A stretch of 20,220 nt of DNA from positions 1 through 20,220 of the forward strand of contig JAVVTI010000013.1 of the NCBI GenBank assembly GCA_036653735.1, in the 5' to 3' direction. Origin of the DNA: CAVCAD01 sp036653735. Lineage in GTDB: Bacteria > Bacillota_I > Bacilli_A > RF39 > UBA660. Positions within the stretch are counted from its first letter, which is position 1. Every line of letters begins with the position of its first letter. Under the pieces are notes generated by a model. The model had not been told where the DNA came from, did no database searches, and saw only the letters and a program-made list of their open reading frames with translations. The position numbers and the translations under genes were made by a program. Below are positions 14,212 through 20,220 of this stretch, piece after piece.

Positions 14212-15198
14212 ATGAAAAAAATAATTTTATTAATACTTAGTTTATTTCTTATAACTGGATGTGGAAATGTAGAACTCAAAAATGGAGAGCAGGCAGCTGT
14301 TACATTTAAAAATAAAGATGCTATAAGTTCAAACGAACTTTATAACGTACTTAAAGAAAAATATGGAACAGATGAACTAGTAAATATGATTGATACTTTT
14401 TTACTAGAAAAAGAATATGATTCTACAGATGAAGAAAAAAAATACTTAAATGATGTAATAGAATCTGTTAAATCAGCAGCTACTAAAAACAACATTACAT
14501 TTGAAGAATATATATCACAGTACTATGGTCAAAAAAATGCAAGAGACTTTAATAACTATGTTAAATTAAACTTCAAAAGAAGTCAGTGGATAAAAGATTA
14601 TGGTAAAACATTAATAACTGATTCTCAAATTAATACATACTATGAAAATGTTGCTATAGGCGATATATCAGCTAGCCATATATTAATTAAACCTGATGTA
14701 AAAGAAGGTGCAACTACAGAAGAACAAAAAGCAGCAGAAGAAAAAGCACTTGCTACAGCAAAAGATATTATAGTTAAACTTAATAACAAAGAAAACTTTG
14801 CAGACCTTGCTAAAAAATATTCTGCAGACACAGTCTCAGCTGTTAAAGGTGGTGTATTAGATCCATTTAACCTAGGTCAAATGGATAAAAACTTTGAAGC
14901 CGCAGCTATTGACTTAAAAGTAGGAACATATTCAAAAACTCCAGTTAAATCACAGTTTGGATATCATATAATATTTAAATCAAGTCAAGCAAAAAAACCA
15001 GCACTTAAAGATATTAAAGATAATATAGTTAATACTTTAGCTGAAGAACTACTTGAAAATGATAAAACAATATACCTTAAAGCTATAGAAGCATTAAGAA
15101 AAAAATATGATATGAACATTAAAGACTCAACACTTAACACAGGTTATAAAAATTTAATGGAAGAACTAAGTAAACAAAATAAAAAGGCTTCAAATTAG
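14212..15198 (+). CDS. prsA: PrsA-type foldase lipoprotein (parvulin peptidyl-prolyl isomerase)
   Basis: Lipid-anchored extracytoplasmic chaperone that helps secreted proteins fold. The signal peptide ends in the lipobox LITGC (Cys17). An alpha-helical chaperone region (about 35-150) precedes the parvulin domain at about 150-262: ISASHILIKPD, FADLAKKYSAD, GGVLDPFNLGQMDKNFEAAAIDLKVGTYSKTPVKSQFGYHIIF. A helical C-terminal arm completes the NC domain. At 328 residues it is in the normal range (B. subtilis 292). It is a single gene with its own promoter and a strong terminator overlapping its stop. Codon use is slightly richer in Ala/Lys than neighbours, typical of the family. Confidence 0.94.
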   Translation: MKKIILLILSLFLITGCGNVELKNGEQAAVTFKNKDAISSNELYNVLKEKYGTDELVNMIDTFLLEKEYDSTDEEKKYLNDVIESVKSAATKNNITFEEYISQYYGQKNARDFNNYVKLNFKRSQWIKDYGKTLITDSQINTYYENVAIGDISASHILIKPDVKEGATTEEQKAAEEKALATAKDIIVKLNNKENFADLAKKYSADTVSAVKGGVLDPFNLGQMDKNFEAAAIDLKVGTYSKTPVKSQFGYHIIFKSSQAKKPALKDIKDNIVNTLAEELLENDKTIYLKAIEALRKKYDMNIKDSTLNTGYKNLMEELSKQNKKASN

Positions 15199-15208
15199 AA
15201 GCCTTTTT
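15181..15208. terminator. Bidirectional terminator between prsA and recX
   Basis: AAAAAGGCTTC (15181-15191) and GAAGCCTTTTT (15198-15208) form a perfect 11-bp stem with T-runs at both ends, serving the convergent genes. Confidence 0.9.
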
Positions 15209-15218
15209 ATTTTGTTCA

Positions 15219-15959
15219 TCACTCACTAATAATAAAACCATTACTATACATATACTTCTTAATCTCATTTTCAAGTTCTTCATCCTTGAACCTTTTTTCA
15301 TATCTAATTCTTATCTTACTTTCTTCCTTAATATAAATATCTGCCTCATCAAAAGAAAGACCTTCAAGAACTTCCCTAGGTAAATTATACCCATAACCTA
15401 ATATATATAAACTTTCCATAACCTTTTTCTTAAACGCATTAACAGATAACCTATTATTTAATAATAACTTCTTACTAATTATTTTATTTATCTTAGTTAT
15501 AAATATATCTTTATCAATAAGAATAATCTTCTCATCAGCTTTCTCCTTTGATATTCCCTTATTAATAAGACATCTTCTTATTTTATAAGGCCCATCAAAA
15601 CTAAGCATTAACTTATCATGAATAAACGCATCTATATACTCATAATCATTTAATATATTAAGACCTTCTAACTTCCCTACTACTTCATAAATACTATCCT
15701 CTTCATACCCCTTAGTTACTAAATAATTAAATACTTCCTTTATAGTTCTTCTTCTATTCTTAACAAAATTTAAAGCCTTATAATAAACCTCATAAAACCT
15801 ATTATCCTTAAGTATATTATCAAGAACCTTAATATCAAGAACTCTACTTAATAATAAATCATATTTAAGAATAACCTCTTCATATAAAATAATACTATCC
15901 TGCTCATAATATACTTTATACCTCATCTCATCTAATTTTTTAAACTTCTTTATCTCCAT
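15219..15959 (-). CDS. recX: Recombination regulator RecX
   Basis: Cytoplasmic modulator of RecA filaments. The 246-residue protein is built of repeated three-helix modules: ALNFVKNRRRTIKEVFNYLVTKGYEEDSIYEVVGKLEGLNILNDYEYIDAFI (about 62-113) is the most recognisable, followed by GPYKIRRCLINKGISKEKADEKI and a third module ending VMESLYILGYGYNLPREVLEG. An N-terminal part of about 55 residues (YKVYYEQDSIILYEEVILKY) matches long Firmicute RecX proteins. recA is not adjacent. Confidence 0.88.
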   Translation of the reverse strand: MEIKKFKKLDEMRYKVYYEQDSIILYEEVILKYDLLLSRVLDIKVLDNILKDNRFYEVYYKALNFVKNRRRTIKEVFNYLVTKGYEEDSIYEVVGKLEGLNILNDYEYIDAFIHDKLMLSFDGPYKIRRCLINKGISKEKADEKIILIDKDIFITKINKIISKKLLLNNRLSVNAFKKKVMESLYILGYGYNLPREVLEGLSFDEADIYIKEESKIRIRYEKRFKDEELENEIKKYMYSNGFIISE

Positions 15960-15973
15960 AAATAAATAATATC

Positions 15974-16018
15974 ATAAAAAAAGAATAAAATCAAACATTT
16001 GTTTATTTTTTTATTCTT
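15974..16018 (-). terminator. Terminator after rpoZ
   Basis: AAGAATAAAA (15981-15990) pairs with TTTTATTCTT (16009-16018), with a smaller inner stem CAAAC/GTTTG-like. A T-run follows on the minus strand. It overlaps the rpoZ stop. Confidence 0.6.
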
Positions 16019-16200
16019 ACTAAACCTTTTTCAATTTCTTCTAAACTTCTACCTATTTCTTTTTCCGAAGTATACTGATCTTCTTTCATTTGAAAGTTTT
16101 TATGCTCTTTCATTTGTTTGCTTCTTTTAGAAACAACATGAACTAACTTATACTTAGAATCAATTATATTAAGAAGTTTATCAATTGATGGAAATCTCAT
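16003..16200 (-). CDS. rpoZ: DNA-directed RNA polymerase omega subunit
   Basis: Small assembly subunit of RNA polymerase. The 65 residues begin MRFPSIDKLLNIIDSKYKLVHVVSKRSKQM, matching the family N-terminus (xPSIDxLLxxxDSKYxLVxxxxKRA), and end with EIGRSLEEIEKGLVRIK, the conserved second helix. The start at 16200 is supported by AGGAGGGG 7 bp upstream; a longer in-frame opening would add ten unrelated residues. In many Firmicutes rpoZ follows gmk, which is absent here. Confidence 0.85.
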   Translation of the reverse strand: MRFPSIDKLLNIIDSKYKLVHVVSKRSKQMKEHKNFQMKEDQYTSEKEIGRSLEEIEKGLVRIKK

Positions 16201-16270
16201 TTTAACCCCTCCTGAAATTAAGTTTAACAAACAATTCTATTTATAGCAAATAAATCGTATTTTCTTTACA

Positions 16271-18082
16271 CTATTTTACAAGATTTCTTAGTCCATTAAG
16301 TATTTCTACCATAGCCCACGTATCCTGCTTACAGTAAGTAATCAAATTCTTCCTAGAATTTTCCACCTCATCATGAGTCATCATATCAAACTTTGAATAT
16401 TCAACTAGTGCCTCTGTTCCATTTTTAATCTCTAAAGTACTATATGACAAATCTGAAAATAAAGGCAAAGTCTTTTTAATAGAATAACTTCCACTTTGTA
16501 AAAAATTATAATAATTAAGAGTACCAGCTTCCTCACTAGAAAATCCTAACGCCTCATACATAACTTTATTAGTATCAAGTAAATATAACAAATCAAATGA
16601 ATTATCATATATATTCATTAACTGCTCTTTGTACTTTGGAAAAATAACTGCTAACTCCTTAATCCTTGCCTTCTCAAATGAAACATTCTGAGCAAGCATC
16701 ACTCCACCCTTATCAATAGGAATATACTTAACTAAAAGCTTAACCATTTCTTCTCTTTCATCATTAAGAGTCTTAGCCATAAATACATAATTATCCTTAT
16801 CTTTATCACATACCCCAGGAGCCTTCTCAATATGTAAAGAAAATTCAAAAGGACTTTGAGTATAACACTTTTCACCTCTAAACCTAGGTAAAGGACAAGG
16901 AAAAGTCTCGAAATCTAAATGATATATAGGATACTTAAGACTCTCTATTCCACTCTTAATCTTCTTCTTATTAATATATTCCTTCTTATTATCATACGCC
17001 TCTCTTTGTATAATATGGTTTTTAGATACAAGCCAAGCTATAGGTACATCATCAAACTTTAAATACCCATCATTTATTAAATCATACTTATCATACTTAC
17101 ATCCATTTTCATCCTTAAAAGAAAGAAACCTCTTATAATTATATGAAGCATTAGTCCTAGGAACATTCTTATAACAAATATCCTTAAACTTACACTCATT
17201 ATTCTTCTTAAGAGCACATGCTTCACTTACCTTGCAAAACTTGTTACTACCATGAAATATATTGTCCTCAAGTACTTTCCTGTCATTATCAACCATCTTA
17301 ACTAAATAAGAAGTTATCTCATTCATATTAAATATTGATATTATATTATTTCCATTAGCATCAGCTCTATAAACCCTCTTACCAGCTTCAGTATATCCAT
17401 CATAAACATATTCGTGATTTAAAATAGCTAAATAATAATTAAACTTCTTACTATTATTATAATTCTTATATTCACCCTCTATAAAATATCTCTGAACCGC
17501 TAAATCATAAGGATATTTACCAAGAGAATACTTATTATAAAACTTAGAAATACCCTTATTAAAATCATCATCATCTATATTATGATTAAGTTCATAAATA
17601 CCATTAACTAGACTAAATAAAGCTTCCTTTTCCTTACCACAAACAACACCTAAATACTTACTACTAGTAGTAGCCTTCACCTCTACCACATTTATCTCAT
17701 TATCAGTTTCATTAACAATATCAGCATAACACATATACCTAATACCATTTAAATCAAAATCATAACACATCTGCTTATCAATACTATTACCATACGTAGT
17801 AGATCCACCAAAAAGATTATGAACAGCTTCACCTGCTATTAACTCAACCTGAGTATAATAATCTTTTAAAGCATTAAGCTGAATATTGACTTTCTCAGTT
17901 AAATCTTCATCACTCTCACTAAATATCTCACAAGCAATATCTCTACTCATCTCATCATCAAGCTCTTTTAAATACTCTTCCCTAGTAAGTAAACTGCTTA
18001 GTTTATCCTTCCTTATATCCTCTAGATGATAATACCTGCTACATCTTGTATAATTAATAAAATCTGTTTTAGAAATTGCCAT
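16271..18082 (-). CDS. DUF2779 protein: Fe-S PD-(D/E)XK nuclease-like plus DEDD exonuclease-like domains
   Basis: A 603-residue cytoplasmic protein with two nuclease-like parts. N-terminal half (about 1-310): a RecB/Cas4-like fold beginning MAISKTDFINYTRCSRYYHL, with the active-site series Asp121, Glu134 and Lys136 (ADIV ... VEVKA). Four cysteines, Cys14, Cys289, Cys297 and Cys303 (CALKKNNECKFKDIC), have the spacing of a 4Fe-4S cluster as in AddB/Cas4; Cys283 is also near. C-terminal half (about 385-603): the DUF2779 region with an RNase H-fold exonuclease look, Asp390/Glu392 in HLDFETF and a final YCKQDTWAMVEIL. GAGGTG precedes the ATG. Biological role unknown; DNA repair or processing is plausible. 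It is alone in its transcription unit. Confidence 0.82.
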   Translation of the reverse strand: MAISKTDFINYTRCSRYYHLEDIRKDKLSSLLTREEYLKELDDEMSRDIACEIFSESDEDLTEKVNIQLNALKDYYTQVELIAGEAVHNLFGGSTTYGNSIDKQMCYDFDLNGIRYMCYADIVNETDNEINVVEVKATTSSKYLGVVCGKEKEALFSLVNGIYELNHNIDDDDFNKGISKFYNKYSLGKYPYDLAVQRYFIEGEYKNYNNSKKFNYYLAILNHEYVYDGYTEAGKRVYRADANGNNIISIFNMNEITSYLVKMVDNDRKVLEDNIFHGSNKFCKVSEACALKKNNECKFKDICYKNVPRTNASYNYKRFLSFKDENGCKYDKYDLINDGYLKFDDVPIAWLVSKNHIIQREAYDNKKEYINKKKIKSGIESLKYPIYHLDFETFPCPLPRFRGEKCYTQSPFEFSLHIEKAPGVCDKDKDNYVFMAKTLNDEREEMVKLLVKYIPIDKGGVMLAQNVSFEKARIKELAVIFPKYKEQLMNIYDNSFDLLYLLDTNKVMYEALGFSSEEAGTLNYYNFLQSGSYSIKKTLPLFSDLSYSTLEIKNGTEALVEYSKFDMMTHDEVENSRKNLITYCKQDTWAMVEILNGLRNLVK

Positions 18083-18150
18083 ACTCAACACCTCTTCATC
18101 AATTATACATTAAATTCATTTAATAGAAAAGAATTAAAACTTTTAAACAA

Positions 18151-18177
18151 AAGAAAAAAGCAAACATAAAGTTTACT
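18151..18177 (-). terminator. Terminator after the coat-like fragment
   Basis: AGCAAAC (18159-18165) and GTTTACT (18171-18177) form a 7-bp stem with one G-U pair and a 5-base loop. A TTTTTTCTT run follows on the minus strand. Confidence 0.6.
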
Positions 18178-18189
18178 TCTTAAATTCTC

Positions 18190-18330
18190 CTAAAACAAAC
18201 CACAGCATTTATTTTCATTAACATTTGTAATATCATTTTCCTCACAACATGTATAGCATGGTGTATAAGTATGTTTGTATATATGATGATTACAAATCTT
18301 AGTCTTAACAGGACAAATATGTCTTTGATA
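18190..18330 (-). pseudogene. Cys/His-rich spore-coat-like protein, 5' end missing
   Basis: An open frame of 46 codons ends in TAG followed by a terminator. It contains HICPVKTKICNHHIYKHTYT and then PCYTCCEEND ... NKCCGLF: eight Cys and four His in 46 residues, in the style of CotD-type small spore coat proteins. The frame is open upstream to a stop inside the 3' end of the recombinase gene but contains no ATG, GTG or TTG and no Shine-Dalgarno site. The recognisable part begins abruptly about 26 bp from the recombinase stop. The simplest reading is a coat gene whose 5' part was separated by insertion of the neighbouring element; the missing part would lie beyond the right edge of the window. 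Family assignment is tentative. Confidence 0.5.
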
Positions 18331-18355
18331 TATAAGTGAAACAAAATAATATATT

Positions 18356-19930
18356 TTAAAACGTATTTCTAATATTATAAAATATTTCTACATTCTTATT
18401 ATTATCAATTACAACCTTATCTATAATACTAGATAATAATATTCTAGAAGGTTTATCTATAAAAAGAAACTTATTAATACTATCCTTCACATTACTTCTA
18501 TTATTTAATTTAGAAGATTTAATCTCCTTACTTTTCTTAAGAAGCTCTTTAATTATATTCTTACTAGACTTAATTTCCAAATATAATTTATTAGATATTT
18601 CTTTATACATAAATTCATTTATAAGACCACTTAATTTATCCATATAAGAAATATTAAGATAATTATTCTTACTAATAATATCCTTCTTCTCCATAAATAT
18701 CCTACTATTAATATCATCAAGTTTTATATTATTAACATCATTTTCACAAGCAATAATCTCTAACTTACTCTTATCAACTCCCTCCTTATATATTCTTCTA
18801 ACATCATTTAATACTAAATCCTCTAGTAATTCATATCTCATACTATGAGTACTACAAACATTCTCCTTACTATGTTTTCTATAATAATTACATACAGTAT
18901 AATGTCTCCTATTATCACGACTATTGTTAATACCAATACTATGTCCACATTCTTTACAATATATAAAACCCTTAAGTAATATATCCCTATTACTAGTCTT
19001 ATGACTAAGCTTATTCTTACTATGAATTTGACTTACTAATTCATAAGTCTCTAAACTTATAATAGCTTCATGAGTATTACACGCTACAAGCCAGTTTTTC
19101 ATAGGAACATTTATAATCTTTTTAGACTTATAATTAATCTTCTTACGTCTATTTTGATATAAATTCCCAGTATAATTAGGATTCTTAAGAATATTAAGTA
19201 TAGTAGATTCATCCCAAAACCTAGAACTATTTTTATACTTCATAGACTTATAAACACTAGGTTTCATTACATTCTCATTAGTTAACACCCTTGCAATACT
19301 CTTTACACTACTACCATTTATAAACATCCTATATATTCTTTTAACTATATTACTAGAATAAGGATCAACAAGCAACTCATACTTATTATTAGGATTCTTA
19401 ATATATCCATAAGGAGCATAAGCTCCTAAGAATAAACCACTCTTCTTTCTTGTTATAATACTTGCTTTTATTTTTTTAGATATATCCTTAGCATACATAT
19501 CATTAAATATAGATTTAAAAGGAATCATATCATTACATACACTATCTACAAAAGTATCAACATCATCACTAATAGCTACATATCTAACATTATGCTCAGG
19601 AAACCATGTTTCTATATAGTGACCAAAATTAATATAATCTCTACCAAGTCTACTCATATCCTTTGTAACAACCATATTAATTTTTCCTAATTCAATATCT
19701 TTAATCATTTTATTAAACGAAGGTCTATCAAATGTAGTACCAGAATAACCATCATCAACATATTCCTCACATAAAACATAATTATTTTCTTTCAAATAAT
19801 CTAAAATAAAAGACCTCTGATTAATAATACTCTCACTCTCACTATTTTCTATTTTATTCTCATCTTCCCTAGAAAGACGTATATACATACCTACTTTATA
19901 TTCACTTTGTATAATAAATCCCCCTAACAA
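18356..19930 (-). CDS. Large serine recombinase, TndX/TnpX-like
   Basis: Site-specific recombinase of about 510-524 residues. The resolvase domain (about 10-165) has VGMYIRLSRED with catalytic Ser20, VDDGYSGTTFDRPSF, and KDMSRLGRDYINFGHYIE. The recombinase domain has SGLFLGAYAPYGYIKNP, SVKSIARVLTNENV and STILNILKNPNYTGN. A zinc ribbon (Cys325, Cys328, Cys347, Cys359) and a helical C-terminal region follow. The YSGTTFDRPSF and APYGY features are typical of Tn4451/Tn5397-type enzymes and differ from the dacF-element recombinase. Start is uncertain: the first in-frame option is TTG at 19930, but the strong AGGGGGA at 19919-19925 would favour a start a few codons later, where only ATT or ATA is in frame. 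Methionine 15 would leave too little before the catalytic Ser. Confidence 0.93.
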   Translation of the reverse strand: MLGGFIIQSEYKVGMYIRLSREDENKIENSESESIINQRSFILDYLKENNYVLCEEYVDDGYSGTTFDRPSFNKMIKDIELGKINMVVTKDMSRLGRDYINFGHYIETWFPEHNVRYVAISDDVDTFVDSVCNDMIPFKSIFNDMYAKDISKKIKASIITRKKSGLFLGAYAPYGYIKNPNNKYELLVDPYSSNIVKRIYRMFINGSSVKSIARVLTNENVMKPSVYKSMKYKNSSRFWDESTILNILKNPNYTGNLYQNRRKKINYKSKKIINVPMKNWLVACNTHEAIISLETYELVSQIHSKNKLSHKTSNRDILLKGFIYCKECGHSIGINNSRDNRRHYTVCNYYRKHSKENVCSTHSMRYELLEDLVLNDVRRIYKEGVDKSKLEIIACENDVNNIKLDDINSRIFMEKKDIISKNNYLNISYMDKLSGLINEFMYKEISNKLYLEIKSSKNIIKELLKKSKEIKSSKLNNRSNVKDSINKFLFIDKPSRILLSSIIDKVVIDNNKNVEIFYNIRNTF

Positions 19931-19962
19931 ACATCATTTATCTACATAAAAAAAACAGACTA

Positions 19963-20043
19963 TTATATATTTGTTTTAAATAACTTCTCAATAACTTCCT
20001 GTATAGTCTTACCCTTTTCATTATAAAAAACAGTAATTTTCAT
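19963..20043 (-). CDS. 26-residue micropeptide upstream of the second recombinase
   Basis: ATG ORF with AGGTGAG 7 bp upstream, encoding MKITVFYNEKGKTIQEVIEK and LFKTNI. A short beta-like start and a helix suggest a folded peptide. It is 33 bp upstream of the earliest recombinase start and in the same direction, so probably cotranscribed. Peptides of this kind are often seen beside such recombinases; regulation or directionality control is possible but unproven. Confidence 0.5.
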   Translation of the reverse strand: MKITVFYNEKGKTIQEVIEKLFKTNI

Positions 20044-20049
20044 AACAAC

Positions 20050-20175
20050 TCACCTACTACTAAAATATGCATAAAGAAGTAATAATACTACTTCAATAAA
20101 TACATAGTGTTTTTTCCTTTTCCTACATGAATTATTATTGCGATTATTAATCAAATAACCAACAAATTCGACCAC
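20050..20175 (-). CDS. Possible 41-codon hydrophobic ORF
   Basis: Open frame with a basic middle (SCRKRKKH) and hydrophobic end (YVFIEVVLLLLYAYFSSR), ending 7 bp before the next micropeptide start. A GTG at 20175 is the furthest plausible start, but no Shine-Dalgarno site precedes it and it lies within the tandem repeats. The positive-then-hydrophobic pattern is protein-like; translation is uncertain. Confidence 0.25.
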   Translation of the reverse strand: MVEFVGYLINNRNNNSCRKRKKHYVFIEVVLLLLYAYFSSR

Positions 20176-20198
20176 TATTCGATCACTATTCGAACATT
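20166..20198. repeat. Three tandem 11-bp repeats
   Basis: ATTCGACCACT, ATTCGATCACT and ATTCGAACATT follow one another without gaps. Period 11 places each TTCGA on the same DNA face, as for a regulator or recombinase binding array. They lie upstream of the second recombinase operon. Confidence 0.6.
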
Positions 20199-20220
20199 AT
20201 CATTAAATAGCATTTCACTT

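Larger units (their letters stand above)
18334..20220. mobile_element. Probable second serine-recombinase element (right end not in window)
   Basis: The unit comprises a large serine recombinase reading towards the coat-like fragment and at least one small ORF upstream. The left edge is placed near 18334 because the coat-like frame loses its start there and AAGTGAAA (18334-18341) is matched by an inverted TTTCACTT at 20213-20220, the last bases of the window. That 8-bp match is too short to prove an end. Size and cargo would be as minimal as in the dacF element. Confidence 0.4.

Noticed and set aside
14640..14831. Minus-strand open frame in prsA
   Set aside because: Antisense to the parvulin domain, no start signals.
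1..20220. CRISPR arrays, tRNA, rRNA and riboswitches
   Set aside because: No regularly spaced direct repeats, no tRNA cloverleaf-like blocks and no conserved riboswitch core were seen; the only tandem repeat is the 3 x 11-bp array near the right end.

Overview
This is a very AT-rich, densely packed window that reads cleanly with the standard bacterial code: TGG encodes Trp and TGA acts as a stop. A sporulation operon, Gram-positive cell-wall enzymes, Shine-Dalgarno-led genes and compact hairpin-T terminators point to a spore-forming low-GC Firmicute. An uncultured gut lineage of Bacilli or Clostridia is my guess; species is not determinable by eye. No rRNA, tRNA or CRISPR array was seen.

Layout. 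(1) 1-4109, minus strand: a sporulation cluster read as an exported protein of unknown function, spoIIAA, sigF, spoVAC, spoVAD, spoVAE. This matches the Bacillus dacF-spoIIA-spoVA order, but the kinase/anti-sigma gene spoIIAB is absent and SpoIIAA has Tyr-Tyr where the phosphorylated Ser should be. (2) 4313-8179, minus strand: dacF, the D,D-carboxypeptidase gene that normally heads this cluster, is cut in two by a 2706-bp element carrying a large serine recombinase, a Fic protein and two tiny ORFs. The element ends are 25-bp inverted half-sites. Joined at a shared dinucleotide they rebuild a 52-bp near-palindrome (attP-like), and the chromosomal flanks join to restore an uninterrupted 386-codon dacF. 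(3) 8253-18082: a mixed, mostly housekeeping stretch with a VanY-type peptidase, a cadherin-like surface protein, pyrimidine-nucleoside phosphorylase, an XRE regulator, a short SSB, a SufS-type cysteine desulfurase, a HIT protein, two YjcZ-type spore micropeptides, a PrsA-type foldase, RecX, RNA polymerase omega and a DUF2779 Fe-S nuclease/exonuclease-like protein. (4) 18190-20220: a start-less Cys/His-rich coat-like fragment directly followed by a second large serine recombinase with small ORFs, probably a second integrated element running off the window.

Together: the spoIIA/spoVA genes would run forespore transcription and dipicolinic-acid uptake, DacF would tailor spore peptidoglycan, and YjcZ and coat-like peptides would be spore components. 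The striking theme is that both serine-recombinase elements sit in or against sporulation genes. This suggests skin-like intervening sequences that could be excised during sporulation, although only the dacF case can be reconstructed from this window.
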